A stretch of 64,000 bases of DNA, taken from the NCBI GenBank assembly GCA_963770245.1, contig CAVYOX010000008.1, forward strand, positions 186,001-250,000. Reading direction: 5' to 3'. The notes below the pieces were generated by a model. That model had not been told where the DNA came from, did not search any database, and worked only from the letters and a program-made list of their open reading frames with translations. Numbering within the stretch: position 1 is the first letter of the stretch; every line of letters begins with the position of its first letter. Below are positions 36,034 to 45,829 of this stretch, piece after piece. Made by a program: the position numbers and the translations under genes. The stretch is from PALSA-270 sp963770245 (lineage in GTDB: Bacteria > Acidobacteriota > Terriglobia > Terriglobales > Acidobacteriaceae).

Positions 36034-37590
36034 TCACAGGGCTTGCGGAAGCGCCCAAGCGAACAGAACGCCGCCGCTGCTGGTCAGCAGGTATTGGCGA
36101 CCGTCGAGTTCGTAAGTGATCGGGGAACTTTGGATGTCGGAGCCTGAACCCGCATGCCAAAGCGTTTTGCCGTCGCCTGAATCCAAGGCCAGGAAGTTCC
36201 CTTGGGCGTCGCCGGTGAAGGTGAGTCCTGAATCTGTCGTCAGCACTCCCGCGCCCGACCCTCCGGGCCCAAGTTCATGGCTCCAACGAATCCTGCCGGT
36301 TTGATAGTCGATGGCCTCGATCACGCCTTTGCCCCAAACGCCGTAGTCCGCCCCTGCCCACCCGTAAGTTCCATCAGCCGGCTTGGCAAAATAGATGCTG
36401 TAGCTCGGGTGGGCATCGACGATAAACAGTCCGTTCTTGGTGTCGAAGCTGGGGGAACGGTAGTTGGTAAGACCTCCCTCGTCGGGGGCGACCAGGCGTC
36501 CGTCGGGCGCCGGCTCCTTGGCGGGGTTTGGAATCGGGCGGCCCTCCTTATCGACTCCAAGCGACCAGTTCACAGGTCCGAAAGGTGCGGTCAAGAGGTT
36601 CTTGCCGTTCGTGCGGTCGAGAACGAAGAAGTACCCGTTGCGCGAGGTCTGCATGAGCATCTTCTTCGCCTGTCCGTGGAAGTCTCGATCGACGAGCACT
36701 GGAGTCTCCACGGCATCCCAGTCGTGGGTATCGTGCGGAGAAGGCTGGAAGGACCACACCAGCTTGCCGGTATCGGGATTCAAGGCGACGATGGCGCAGG
36801 TGTAGAGATCGTCACCCGGCCGCGTCGATCCATTGAGGACCGGAGTCGGGTTTCCAGTTCCCCAGTAGACGAGATTGAGATCGGGATCATAGGTCCCCGT
36901 CATCCACGTCATTCCCCCCGTCGGCTGGTTGGGGGTTCCGGGATCAGCAGTGGCATTCCACTGCCACTGGGTTGTACCCGTCTCCGGATCGATCGACCGG
37001 ATGAAGCCGCTCAAGTTATCGAAATCGCCGGAAACACCCACGAGAATGTGGTCCCCGACGATGAGCGGTGCCATGGTTGTCCAGTAGCCCTTGGTGACAT
37101 CGGCGACCGTGACGTTCCAGCGCTCGGTTCCATCTTTGGCGTTGAGAGACAGAAGGTGTGCATCGGGTGACAAGAAGAAAAGATACCCTTTGTACATTCC
37201 CACGCCGCGATGGCCGATGTGCAGGCCCTTGTTCGGTGGGTAGGTGTAATGCCAGATCACGTGGCCGGAGCGCGCATCGACGGCCCAAATGTTGTCCGGA
37301 ACGGTAAAGTACAAAATACCATCCACCAGCAGCGGCGAGGACTTGATTTGAGCGAGCTGTTCTGTCTGGAAGGCCCAGGCGAGGGCCAGATTCTTCACGT
37401 TCTGCGGCGTGATCTGAGTGAGCGAGCTGTGACGTCGGCCGGAATAGTCGCCGTGATAGCCCGGCCAACTGTCCGGTGGCGGATGCAAAAGCATTTGCGC
37501 ATCCACTTCTTGCGCAAGCGTCCACCCGCTCGATGCAATCACGATCAGGGCACTCGCGGCAGAAAGAACTGCAGCCTTCAGAAAATTCAT
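36034..37590 (-). CDS. PQQ-dependent alcohol dehydrogenase-like quinoprotein
   Basis: A 518-residue periplasmic quinoprotein with an eight-bladed propeller of W-motifs (WAVDARSGHVIWHYTY; SLNAKDGTERWNVTV; ALNPDTGKLVWSFQ; EAIDYQTGRIRWSHE). The signal peptide ends near TLAQ. The active-site segment PHDTHDWDAVETP aligns with PHDEWDYAGVNVP of methanol dehydrogenase. Catalytic Asp is D290, and a second Asp, D292, sits where lanthanide-dependent enzymes carry Asp and calcium enzymes carry Ala. WGTGNPTPVLNGSTRPGDDL is typical of the family. There is no cytochrome domain of its own; a di-haem cytochrome c gene lies immediately upstream in the same operon. GAGG precedes ATG 37590. It oxidises an alcohol or sugar, identity unknown. 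Confidence 0.88.
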   Translation of the reverse strand: MNFLKAAVLSAASALIVIASSGWTLAQEVDAQMLLHPPPDSWPGYHGDYSGRRHSSLTQITPQNVKNLALAWAFQTEQLAQIKSSPLLVDGILYFTVPDNIWAVDARSGHVIWHYTYPPNKGLHIGHRGVGMYKGYLFFLSPDAHLLSLNAKDGTERWNVTVADVTKGYWTTMAPLIVGDHILVGVSGDFDNLSGFIRSIDPETGTTQWQWNATADPGTPNQPTGGMTWMTGTYDPDLNLVYWGTGNPTPVLNGSTRPGDDLYTCAIVALNPDTGKLVWSFQPSPHDTHDWDAVETPVLVDRDFHGQAKKMLMQTSRNGYFFVLDRTNGKNLLTAPFGPVNWSLGVDKEGRPIPNPAKEPAPDGRLVAPDEGGLTNYRSPSFDTKNGLFIVDAHPSYSIYFAKPADGTYGWAGADYGVWGKGVIEAIDYQTGRIRWSHELGPGGSGAGVLTTDSGLTFTGDAQGNFLALDSGDGKTLWHAGSGSDIQSSPITYELDGRQYLLTSSGGVLFAWALPQAL

Positions 37591-37624
37591 GTCGGGCCTC
37601 GAACCAACGCGCCGAAATCAAGGG

Positions 37625-38515
37625 CTAGCGCAGCGTTTGCAAATATGCCATCAGATTGTGGATGTCAGCGTCGGTGTAGCGACTGAACAGGTCAATATGG
37701 GCATTCACCGGTGCATCGATTTGGTACTTCACGTCGCTGGTGCGCGAAGATCGATACACGCCCGTCGCATCAATCAGTCCAACCGTAAACTCATCGAGAT
37801 AGGCTAGAGTGCCGCTGAGCATTTGCCCTGAAGCAAGAGTGATTGTGACCTTGGATTTCGCATTTTCCGGATACAACATCTGCTCCTCGAGCTTAAGGCC
37901 ATGGTATCGCGTTGCAATGCCAGCCAGATCTCCCGTCGGCGAGTGGCAGGTCGCACATCCTCCCGGGCCGTTGAAGTACTGCTCGCCGGCCACGGCGTTT
38001 CCGGTTTGGAGATCTGAGACATCAACACCCTTACGGTCGCCCTTTTTCGTCAGTGCGTGGTTCTGCTGGGTATGGATAAAGGCCGTCAGGCTGGCAATCT
38101 GCCGATCAGAAAAACTGAAGCGTGGCATACCCTTCTCCGGGCGTCCCTTGCGTACCATGGCACCGATCTTGTCTCCATTTACATCCTCGGTCACCATTTC
38201 GGAGCGCGTAAGATCCGGCCCGCTCTCTCCGCCGCCGGCATCCCGACCGTGGCAAAAGGAGCAATTCTGCTGAAAAACGGCGCTTCCATCCTGGACCAGG
38301 GCGGGCGGGTATGGCTTCGGCACAAGGACTGTTCCCCGCCTGAGTCGGCTTGGAGTTTGCGTGTTCGCAGCGGGCATTTGTGCTGGGGAAACGGCGAGGT
38401 CCACAAGCAACACCGCCACCAGCCATCCAGTCCAATGCAAGGCCGAAGCAACAAATTCGATCCCGGAGAATACTGCCGCGCGCTTCATCTCACGCGAAAG
38501 CGTTTCTGGCCTCAT
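37625..38515 (-). CDS. Di-haem c-type cytochrome
   Basis: A 296-residue exported cytochrome with two CxxCH sites: C85-C88-H89 (NCSFCHGRDAGGGESGPDL) and C187-C190-H191 (GGCATCHSPTGDLAGIATRY). Methionine ligands could be in KGMPRFSFSD and a later segment. A hydrophobic N-terminal segment (WTGWLVAVLLVDLAVSPAQ) is a signal or anchor. It is transcribed ahead of the PQQ dehydrogenase with a 34-base gap, so it is the likely electron acceptor passing electrons towards the terminal oxidase. A beta-rich stretch (KSKVTITLASGQMLSGTLAY) between haem 2 and the C-terminus is typical of acidobacterial relatives. The start could also be ATG 38488. Confidence 0.88.
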   Translation of the reverse strand: MRPETLSREMKRAAVFSGIEFVASALHWTGWLVAVLLVDLAVSPAQMPAANTQTPSRLRRGTVLVPKPYPPALVQDGSAVFQQNCSFCHGRDAGGGESGPDLTRSEMVTEDVNGDKIGAMVRKGRPEKGMPRFSFSDRQIASLTAFIHTQQNHALTKKGDRKGVDVSDLQTGNAVAGEQYFNGPGGCATCHSPTGDLAGIATRYHGLKLEEQMLYPENAKSKVTITLASGQMLSGTLAYLDEFTVGLIDATGVYRSSRTSDVKYQIDAPVNAHIDLFSRYTDADIHNLMAYLQTLR

Positions 38516-38740
38516 TCGTCGCCCAAATCCTTGCCTTTGCTGCCGCTAGGAACAGCAAAAGTAGCGGGTTGATTTCATGCAGCGAAGAGCTCCAACGGAC
38601 AACTCCCACGGAGCTTCCAGCAGCGCTCGTGCGTATCGCCAGACGCCGGCCATGCCAGGTGCGGCCTTGCTTGGCTAGTCCCAAGGTCGGCAAGCGCAGA
38701 GTGAACGCTCAGTTCGCCTCCTCAGGGAAGCAGACTGCAC

Positions 38741-39775
38741 CTATTCCAGCCACTGTGGATTGTGGAACGTCCCATCGAAGTTGTGCGCTGTTTTATAAAG
38801 TTCGTACTCGCCGCTTTGTGCGGCTTTTTCCGTCTTGGCCAGCAACGCGGTAACTTGCTCCGGGCTCAGGGAGCGAAACGTCCGCGCAACTCTCAGCGCC
38901 TGCTCGAGGATGGGCAGCGAGTCGCAGCCGGTAATCACCACGCTCGTCGGCAGATTGAGCGCGTATTGCAGGCACTCGACCGGTGTCGCCGTTTTGCTCT
39001 GCAGGATCAGACTGTCGCCCATCGGCTTCATGCCCAGCACGCCGATGTTGTGCTTCACCAGCACCGGAAGTACTCTGTTTTCAAAGCTGTCATAGTGCGC
39101 ATCCATCAGGTTCAGCGGCATCTGCACCGTGTTCAAGGTGAAGTTCTGGGCGAATGCGGTCTCTAACATCTTGAGGTGAATGTCCGGGCTCTTGTGTCCG
39201 GTGAATCCGATGTAGCGTACTTTCCCTTTTTCTCTGGCTTCGACCACCGCCTCCATTCCGCCGCCGGGGGCAAAAATCTGAGCGGGGTCGGTGTCACGGA
39301 TCACCTCGTGAAACTGCAGCAGGTCGACATGATCGGTTTGCAGCCGGCGCAGACATTCATCGATCTGCTTGGCCGATCCCTTCTTCGTCCGGCCGTCGAT
39401 CTTCGTCATCAAGAACGCTTTCTGCCGATATCCATCGCGCAGGGCCTTGCCCATGCGGACTTCACTTTCGCCGCCGTTGTAATCCCAGCAGTTGTCGAGG
39501 AAATTGATGCCTTCATCGAGGCCGCTCCGGATGATACGAATGCTCTCCTGCTCGTCGCTCTGCTTGCCGAGATGGTACCCCCCCAGCCCGATGCAGGAAA
39601 CTCTTTCGCCTGTGTTTCCCAGCGTGCGGTACGGAATGCCGTTTCTGGACTCGGCCGCCCATGCATACGGAAGCAGACTGCCCCCTACGACGGTGCCGAC
39701 GGTTGTCTCCAAGAACCGGCGCCGGGTGAGCGTGCTATTTGTCTTTTTGCTGTCGTCTCCCAAAAGGCGTTTCAT
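38741..39775 (-). CDS. Tat-exported aldo/keto reductase
   Basis: A 344-residue AKR with a twin-arginine signal: LTRRRFLETTVGTVVGGSLL, cleaved after YAWA. AKR core: NTGERVSCIGLGGYHLG, FLDNCWDYNGGESEVRMGKA (catalytic Asp and Tyr), LMTKIDGRTK (Lys), DLLQFHEV (His) and VRYIGFTGH. The C-terminal part VVITGCDSLPILEQALRV resembles the NADPH-binding SNxxQ region of family members. GGAGG precedes ATG 39775. Tat export of a folded AKR with bound cofactor is common in Acidobacteria and Planctomycetes; the substrate, probably a sugar-derived ketone, is unknown. Confidence 0.88.
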   Translation of the reverse strand: MKRLLGDDSKKTNSTLTRRRFLETTVGTVVGGSLLPYAWAAESRNGIPYRTLGNTGERVSCIGLGGYHLGKQSDEQESIRIIRSGLDEGINFLDNCWDYNGGESEVRMGKALRDGYRQKAFLMTKIDGRTKKGSAKQIDECLRRLQTDHVDLLQFHEVIRDTDPAQIFAPGGGMEAVVEAREKGKVRYIGFTGHKSPDIHLKMLETAFAQNFTLNTVQMPLNLMDAHYDSFENRVLPVLVKHNIGVLGMKPMGDSLILQSKTATPVECLQYALNLPTSVVITGCDSLPILEQALRVARTFRSLSPEQVTALLAKTEKAAQSGEYELYKTAHNFDGTFHNPQWLE

Positions 39776-39997
39776 GGCGGCCTCCGCTGTTCAGCGCAAT
39801 GATATATGAATCGGCAATTCAACTGTCACATAGGTTCCCGGTCCGGACAGCTCCCGAGCCATGGTTCCCCCTCGGCCTCACTGACGCCTTAGGTAGGGGG
39901 CAGGCCCCAAGCGACCGTGGTTGTGGCGCAGAATGCTTTGTATCACGGAACCCCCAGCACAAAGACTTTCCCAGTACAGCCAGGGCAGCGCCCCGGG

Positions 39998-41776
39998 TTA
40001 TTTCACAAATTGTAGGCCGTGGGGCACGAACCAAGCGAAAACATACGCGTAGAGCATCACGATGATTCCCACGATCGCCCCGAGCGCCACCGAATGCCAG
40101 GCCACAAAACGGAAGATAGCTCCTTCGTTGCCCACCTGCTCGGTTGCGGCGGTCGCGATGGTGATCGATTGTGCGTCGACCATCTTGCCCATGACTCCGC
40201 CAGCGCTGTTGGCGGCGCACATCAGGATGGGGTCAATGCCCAGTTGTTGCGACGTGATGCGCTGCATGCTGCCGAACAGCGCGTTTGAGGAAGTGTCACT
40301 GCCGGTGAGCGCCACTCCCAACCAGCCGAGAAATGTTCCGAAGAAAGGATAAAGCCATCCTGTTCGCGTGAAGGCCAAGCCCAGCACGGCATCCAATCCG
40401 GAGTAGCGGGTGACGTAACCGAGACCGAGCATGAACGAGATGGCAATCATCGCGACGCGCATTCGTTTCAGGGTCCGCCAGAATACCCGCATGAGCTGTA
40501 CTGGATTCAATCCCAGCAGCAGCCCGGAAATGACCGCGGCGAAAAAACAACCCGTGCCGGTGGCCGATAACCAATTGAAATCGTATCTGGCGGCTTCGGG
40601 AGTGGGCTTAGGCACGACCGGCGCAGCCCGGTATACGGCGTTGTGCAGGTAAGGTACGTCCCATCCCGGCGGACCGGGGCGGGGCCTGCCGTTGGCCAGC
40701 ACCACCTGGAACGCGGGCGTCGTCGCTCGATTCATGGCCAGCTTGATCGGTGGCAGTCCCCAGAGAAACACACAGAGCGAGAGGATGGCGAAAGGCATCC
40801 AGGCTCTGAGAATCTGCGCCGGGGAATAGGTGCGGGCCGGAGCGACGCCGTCGAAATCTCTGGCGCGCCACTGCCCACCGGCACTGTCGGAAATCTCGGT
40901 GGATGGAGGAGCCACGGTTAAGGCGGCGTCGTAGTCGAAACGCCAAATTTTCTTGGGCTGCCAAAAACGCAGAAACGCAACCATGGCAATCATCGATACC
41001 ACGGCGGCCATGATATCGACCAGGTTGCTATCCACATGGTTCGACCAGAAGAACTGGGTGAAAGCGAAAGACAACCCGACCACCAGGATTGCGGGAAAGA
41101 CCTCAAACGTTTCTTCCCATCCCGTCATGGTGCGCACCAGCCAGAAAGGAACGATGGCGGCGGTAAAGGGAAGAATGCGGCCGATCATGGCGTTGAGATC
41201 GGATTCCGGCAGAGACGCAGCCGCGGCTAAGGTGTGGACTGGAGTGCCGATCGCGCCCCAGGCCACGGGCGCCGTGTTGGCGATCAAATTCAAGGCCGCC
41301 GCCTGAAACGGTTTGAAACCAAGTCCGATCATAAAAGCGCCGGCGATGGCCACCGGCGCGCCGAACCCGGCGGCGCCCTCGATGAAGGCGCCAAAGCAGA
41401 ACGCGACCAGAAGAACCTGCAGCCGCCGGTCGGGGGTAATTCCGGCGATCGATTCTTTCATGATTTCAAATTGTCCGGTTTCGACCGAAATGTCATAGAG
41501 GTAAACCGCTGCCAGCACGATCCACGCAATCTTGAGGATGCCGAAGGCGACCCCGTAACCGAAACTCATCGCCGCCAGCGAGAGCGGCATCTGGAAAAAG
41601 ACAATGGCCACGCCGATCGCGGTCATGGCCCCGGCCATGGCACACCAATGCGGCTTGATTTTCAGTCCAGCCAGCAGCCCAAGGAGCACAACGATGGGGA
41701 GAGCGGCGACGATGGTGGAAAGCCACCAGCGGCCGAACGGATCGTAAACTTGAGTCCACTGCAGGACAGCCTCCAT
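39998..41776 (-). CDS. lldP: L-lactate permease (LctP family)
   Basis: A roughly 592-residue proton/lactate (glycolate) symporter with about 13 membrane helices. Family motifs: FCFGAFIEGAAGFGAPVAIA, then NTAPVAWGAIGTPVHTLAAA, and the C-terminal ALTGSDTSSNALFGSMQRIT, then CAANSAGGVMGKMVDAQSIT. ATG 41776 is chosen; TTG 41800 is an in-frame alternative. The next gene upstream, 59 bases away on the same strand, encodes a lactate-oxidising FMN enzyme, so the pair imports and oxidises L-lactate. Confidence 0.92.
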   Translation of the reverse strand: MEAVLQWTQVYDPFGRWWLSTIVAALPIVVLLGLLAGLKIKPHWCAMAGAMTAIGVAIVFFQMPLSLAAMSFGYGVAFGILKIAWIVLAAVYLYDISVETGQFEIMKESIAGITPDRRLQVLLVAFCFGAFIEGAAGFGAPVAIAGAFMIGLGFKPFQAAALNLIANTAPVAWGAIGTPVHTLAAAASLPESDLNAMIGRILPFTAAIVPFWLVRTMTGWEETFEVFPAILVVGLSFAFTQFFWSNHVDSNLVDIMAAVVSMIAMVAFLRFWQPKKIWRFDYDAALTVAPPSTEISDSAGGQWRARDFDGVAPARTYSPAQILRAWMPFAILSLCVFLWGLPPIKLAMNRATTPAFQVVLANGRPRPGPPGWDVPYLHNAVYRAAPVVPKPTPEAARYDFNWLSATGTGCFFAAVISGLLLGLNPVQLMRVFWRTLKRMRVAMIAISFMLGLGYVTRYSGLDAVLGLAFTRTGWLYPFFGTFLGWLGVALTGSDTSSNALFGSMQRITSQQLGIDPILMCAANSAGGVMGKMVDAQSITIATAATEQVGNEGAIFRFVAWHSVALGAIVGIIVMLYAYVFAWFVPHGLQFVK

Positions 41777-41835
41777 GCGAAACTCAGTCGGTTGCAGCAA
41801 CCGGCCCCAGGATATTCACCTCTCGTTCAGGCTCC

Positions 41836-43038
41836 CTAAGATTGCCACCCGCCGGCATCCCAACTGTTGGGAACGTTCACGTAAGAACGGTCGAGCGCGA
41901 CCGTTGCCGGACATCCGAGAAGCCGCAGAGTGCGCCCTAAGTCCGTGCGTAGGATTTCAATGGCGCGATCCACTCCTGCCTCGCCGGCCGCCGCCAATCC
42001 GTAGGCGTAGGCGCGGCCGCAGAGCACAGCGCGCGCGCCCAGGCACAGAGCCTTGACAACATCGGCGCCGCGGCGAATGCCTCCGTCCATCCATACTTCG
42101 GCCTGTCCGTTCACGGCGCGGACCACCTCGGGCAAGGCGCGCAGGGCAGCTGGGACGCAGTCCAGCTGGCGGCCACCGTGATTGGAAACAGAGATCGCAG
42201 CCGCCCCTTCATCGACTGCATGGCGCGCGTCGTCGCCGCTCAGGACCCCCTTGACCACGATGGGGCCGCGCCAGAGCTCACGAATCCAGCGCAGGTCGCT
42301 CCAGCTCACCGCCGAAGCCGCAAGCGCGGCATTGATATCAACCAGCGGCAAGGGCCCCTTGCCGGGCACGACGACATTGGGCAGTGCGGGAAGACCGCCA
42401 TCGAACAGAAAACTCGCGAGCCATGCCGGACGGGAAAACACTTGCGGCAGGTGGGCGCTTTTTTCGAGCAACCCTCCACTGATGAGCTCTTTCATGCCGT
42501 TGCGGTAATCGCGCTCGCGGATTCCGGAGACCGGCGTGTCGATCGTCACCACCAGCGCTGCAAATCCAGCCTGGCGTGCCCTCTCGATCACGGCCTCCGC
42601 CGCCGGGCGGCCGCCCATCAAATAAAGCTGGTAGAAAACCGGTCCGGAACAGGCAGCTTTGACGTTTTCGAGTTTGTGGCCGGAAATGGTCGAAAGGATG
42701 TAGGCGGTGCCGGCGTTTCCGGCCGCGCGAGCCGCGGCGACTTCGCCACCGGGATGCATCAGGCGGCTGTAACCGACCGGGGCCAGCAGGAAAGGAAGCG
42801 AGAGATTGAACCCCAGCACCTGCGTGCCCAGATCACAGCTTGAGACCTCAACCGCTTGCCGTGGCCGGAAAGTCACGTCCTCGAACACGCGGCAATTCTC
42901 CCGCAGGGTGACTTCGCCTTCGGCGCCGCCATCGAGATAGTCGAACACCGCTCGCGGAATTCTGCGGCGCGCGATGGAACGGAGATCGTCGATGCAAACC
43001 ACACGGGGTGAGGCCACTCTGCGGGACGTGATGGTCAT
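41836..43038 (-). CDS. lldD: FMN-dependent alpha-hydroxy acid (L-lactate) dehydrogenase
   Basis: A 400-residue (S)-2-hydroxy acid oxidase/dehydrogenase. Motifs: the family entry FDYLDGGAEGEVTLREN, APVGYSRLMHPGGEVAAARA, the substrate Arg region VSGIRERDYRNG, the catalytic His-Arg in SVSNHGGRQLD, and the FMN-phosphate site DGGIRRGADVVKALCLGA. It converts L-lactate to pyruvate with electrons to the quinone pool or oxygen. It forms an operon with the lactate permease; the divergent tartrate genes share the upstream region. Confidence 0.9.
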   Translation of the reverse strand: MTITSRRVASPRVVCIDDLRSIARRRIPRAVFDYLDGGAEGEVTLRENCRVFEDVTFRPRQAVEVSSCDLGTQVLGFNLSLPFLLAPVGYSRLMHPGGEVAAARAAGNAGTAYILSTISGHKLENVKAACSGPVFYQLYLMGGRPAAEAVIERARQAGFAALVVTIDTPVSGIRERDYRNGMKELISGGLLEKSAHLPQVFSRPAWLASFLFDGGLPALPNVVVPGKGPLPLVDINAALAASAVSWSDLRWIRELWRGPIVVKGVLSGDDARHAVDEGAAAISVSNHGGRQLDCVPAALRALPEVVRAVNGQAEVWMDGGIRRGADVVKALCLGARAVLCGRAYAYGLAAAGEAGVDRAIEILRTDLGRTLRLLGCPATVALDRSYVNVPNSWDAGGWQS

Positions 43039-43451
43039 TTGGCGTTGCGACCTGAGAAGGCGGTGAGGTCGAGCTCCTTGAGCAATCTGCGCTTACCTGC
43101 CGCTCCGTCTTCGGCGAGGCATGGCGGGACGGCGATTCCAGCGCCCAGATTGTATCCCAGACCTGAAAGGCGCAGACGACTATCTGCCTAATTCTCGAAG
43201 GCGGGCTGCCCACGAGGGTCGGCCTCGTTGAAGGTCACGCGGAACGCTGCAGGATTTACAATCCTGCCTCAGGTTCGAGCCTTGCGAAGAGTATTCTTCT
43301 CCCCATGGCTGGGTCCGAGACAGCGGCCGGGACGACTCGGAGGAAGCATGGCTTCCTCGATTGGACAGATCGTGGAGAGCTTCCGGGGAGCCGCTGGCCC
43401 GTGGCCGCTGTTCGCGCTTTTTGGCGAACCTCCCGGCCACTGTGAGGAACT
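43039..43451. other. Divergent control region between lactate and tartrate operons
   Basis: 413 bases between two catabolic operons. Short frames exist, but none looks like a protein. It contains the inverted repeat at 43249-43267. Confidence 0.35.
43249..43267. promoter_or_regulatory. Inverted repeat, possible operator
   Basis: GCAGGATT, three bases, AATCCTGC: a perfect 8-bp inverted repeat with no T-run after it. It lies about 185 bases before the tartrate dehydrogenase and 210 before the lactate oxidase start. No GntR or LysR gene is adjacent, so the binding factor is unknown. Confidence 0.4.
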
Positions 43452-44528
43452 TTGAAGAACTATAAGATTGCGGTGATTGAGGGAGACGGCATCGGCCGTG
43501 AGGTCGTTCCTGAAGGCCTTCGCGTCCTCGAGGCGGCCGGGCGCGGTTATGGCATAAATTTTTCCTGGCAGCATTTCGATTGGAGCTGCGAAACCTATCT
43601 CAAGACGGGCAGCATGATGCCAGAAGATGGCCTGGAGCAGCTGCGCGGCTTTGACGCCATCTATCTGGGCGCGGTCGGATATCCCGGCGTTCCCGACCAT
43701 ATTTCGCTGTGGGGGCTGCTGATCCCCATCCGGCGCGGGTTTCATCAGTACGTCAATCTGCGTCCGGCCCGTTTGATAAAGGGCGTCCACTGCCCGATCA
43801 AGGGTTTTCAGCCCGGCCAAATCGACTTCTGCATCGTCCGCGAAAATAACGAGGGCGAATACTCCGAAGTGGGCGGCCGCCTCTACCGCAACACCGACGC
43901 CGAGCTAGCTCTGCAGGAGACCGTATTCACGCGCCTCGGCTGCGACCGCATCATGCGCTATGCTTTCGAACTGGCAGCCACTCGCAAAAGCCACCTGACC
44001 TCGGCCACCAAGTCGAACGGCATCGTCTACACCATGCCCTTCTGGGATGAACGCTTCAACCGGATGGCCAAGAATTTTCCCGGCGTGCGCGTCGACCACT
44101 ATCACATCGACATTCTGACGGCACACTTTGTGAACCACCCGGACTGGTTCGATGTGGTCGTGGGCTCGAATCTGTTTGGCGACATTTTGTCAGACCTGGG
44201 CGCGGCGGTGGTCGGATCGATCGGCCTCGCGCCTTCCGCCAACCTCAATCCGGAACGGGCCTATCCCTCCATGTTCGAGCCCGTGCACGGCTCGGCCCCT
44301 GATATCGCGGGTAAGGGGATCGCCAACCCAGTGGCGCAAATCTGGTCGGGCGCCATGATGCTCGATCATCTCGGCGAACCGAAAGCGGCGCGGGCGGTCG
44401 AAAAGGCCTTCGAGACGGTGCTTGCCCGACCGGAGGTGCACACTCTTGATCTCGGCGGCAAAGCCAGCACCCGCGACATGGGGGAGGCCATTGCGGCGGC
44501 AGTCTCGGTGGTGGCCGCGGCCGGATGA
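43452..44528 (+). CDS. ttuC: Tartrate dehydrogenase / D-malate dehydrogenase (decarboxylating)
   Basis: A 358-residue member of the isocitrate/isopropylmalate dehydrogenase superfamily. It opens KIAVIEGDGIGREVVPEGLR. The substrate loop IRRGFHQYVNLRPARL and the tartrate/D-malate hallmark RENNEGEYSEVGGRLY are present. Metal Asp residues lie in NLFGDILSDLGAAVVGSIGL, and the NAD site is EPVHGSAPDIAGKGIANP. TTG 43452 follows GTGAGGAA. The last four bases overlap the transporter start (ATGA). Substrates expected are tartrate or D-malate; the two activities cannot be separated by sequence. Confidence 0.88.
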   Translation: MKNYKIAVIEGDGIGREVVPEGLRVLEAAGRGYGINFSWQHFDWSCETYLKTGSMMPEDGLEQLRGFDAIYLGAVGYPGVPDHISLWGLLIPIRRGFHQYVNLRPARLIKGVHCPIKGFQPGQIDFCIVRENNEGEYSEVGGRLYRNTDAELALQETVFTRLGCDRIMRYAFELAATRKSHLTSATKSNGIVYTMPFWDERFNRMAKNFPGVRVDHYHIDILTAHFVNHPDWFDVVVGSNLFGDILSDLGAAVVGSIGLAPSANLNPERAYPSMFEPVHGSAPDIAGKGIANPVAQIWSGAMMLDHLGEPKAARAVEKAFETVLARPEVHTLDLGGKASTRDMGEAIAAAVSVVAAAG

Positions 44529-45829
44529 GTCTGCTTCCGACCTTGACTGTCGCCGAGAGTGCCCGACGTCGCATCGGCCGCCGCCTGCTTCCGTTTCTCT
44601 GGTTGCTCTATATCCTCGCGTTCCTCGACCGGGTGAACGTGGCGTACGGCGCCCTACAAATGTCCCGCGACTTGAATTTCAGTGACCGAGTGTTCGGCTT
44701 TGGCGCCGGGGTCTTCTTCATCGGCTACGTCCTGCTGCAGATTCCTGGAACCCTCATCGTCGAACGCTGGAGCGCGCGTCGCTGGATTGCCAGCATCATG
44801 ATTTCTTGGGGAATCTTTACCGTCTTCGTCGGACTGGTTCACACCGCTCATCAGTTTTACGCCGCAAGGTTTCTACTGGGCGCCGCGGAGGCAGGATTCT
44901 TCCCCGGCATCCTCGTCTACCTCACGCACTGGTTCCGCCACGAGGATCGCGCCACGGCCATTGCCGTGTTCATGACCGCCATCCCAATTTCCAATATCTT
45001 CGGGTCCCCACTCGGGGGCCAGATTCTGAAACTCCAATGGTATGGCCTCGAAGGCTGGCGCTGGTTGTTCATCCTGGAGGGGGTTCCCGCCGTTATTTTT
45101 GGAGTCCTGACGCTTTTCTATCTCACCGACTGGCCCAGCCAGGCGTCCTGGCTGCCCAAGGAGGAGTCCGACTGGATCACCGCCGAATTGGATCGTGAAA
45201 AACGGGGAAAGACGGCCGTGCGCTCCTTCACCATCTGGCAGGCTTTCCGCTACCGCGACGTGATCTTGCTGACGGCCGTTTATTTCACGGGGAGCACAGG
45301 CATCTACGGGTTCATCATCTGGTTTCCGACCATCTTGAAGCGGGCCTCGGGACTTTCGACCAGTGCGGTGACCTTCCTGGTAGCGTTGCCTTACGTCGTA
45401 GCGCTGATGGCGATGCTATGGAGCGGCTGGCATTCCGACCGCACGCAAGAGCGGCGCTGGCACACTGCGGTCCCACTATTTCTGGGTGGAGCTTCTCTGA
45501 CCTTGGCCATCGCCTCCATTCCTCACATCTGGACTCAGCTTGTCTTCTTTGTCATCTTCGCCGCGTGCATTCACTCCTATCAGCCACCTTTCTGGGCCCT
45601 CCCCACTACCATTCTCAGCGAATCCGCTGCTGCCGCTTCCGTCGGCCTCATCAATTCCATTGGAAGCCTGGGAGGTTTTGTCGGCCCTTTTGTGATGGGT
45701 TACCTGGTGACGCGAACCGGCTCCTTTGTTTCCGGACTGGCCTGGCTGCTGGCCAATCTCCTGCTCGCCGGAATTCTTATTTTGTGTATACGAATCCGGC
45801 GGGTTCGTTCCGCCACCTCTCCGGCGTGA
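44525..45829 (+). CDS. MFS transporter, anion:cation symporter family (TtuB/phthalate-permease type)
   Basis: A 434-residue major facilitator with 12 helices. ACS-family motifs: FLWLLYILAFLDRVNVAYGA, then RRWIASIMISWGIF, and RFLLGAAEAGFFPGILVYLT, then HWFRHEDRATAIA. The cytoplasmic linker includes DWPSQASWLPKEESDW, as in tartrate and hexuronate carriers. Translation is coupled to the preceding dehydrogenase (ATGA). It most likely imports tartrate, D-malate or a similar dicarboxylate. Confidence 0.9.
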   Translation: MSLLPTLTVAESARRRIGRRLLPFLWLLYILAFLDRVNVAYGALQMSRDLNFSDRVFGFGAGVFFIGYVLLQIPGTLIVERWSARRWIASIMISWGIFTVFVGLVHTAHQFYAARFLLGAAEAGFFPGILVYLTHWFRHEDRATAIAVFMTAIPISNIFGSPLGGQILKLQWYGLEGWRWLFILEGVPAVIFGVLTLFYLTDWPSQASWLPKEESDWITAELDREKRGKTAVRSFTIWQAFRYRDVILLTAVYFTGSTGIYGFIIWFPTILKRASGLSTSAVTFLVALPYVVALMAMLWSGWHSDRTQERRWHTAVPLFLGGASLTLAIASIPHIWTQLVFFVIFAACIHSYQPPFWALPTTILSESAAAASVGLINSIGSLGGFVGPFVMGYLVTRTGSFVSGLAWLLANLLLAGILILCIRIRRVRSATSPA

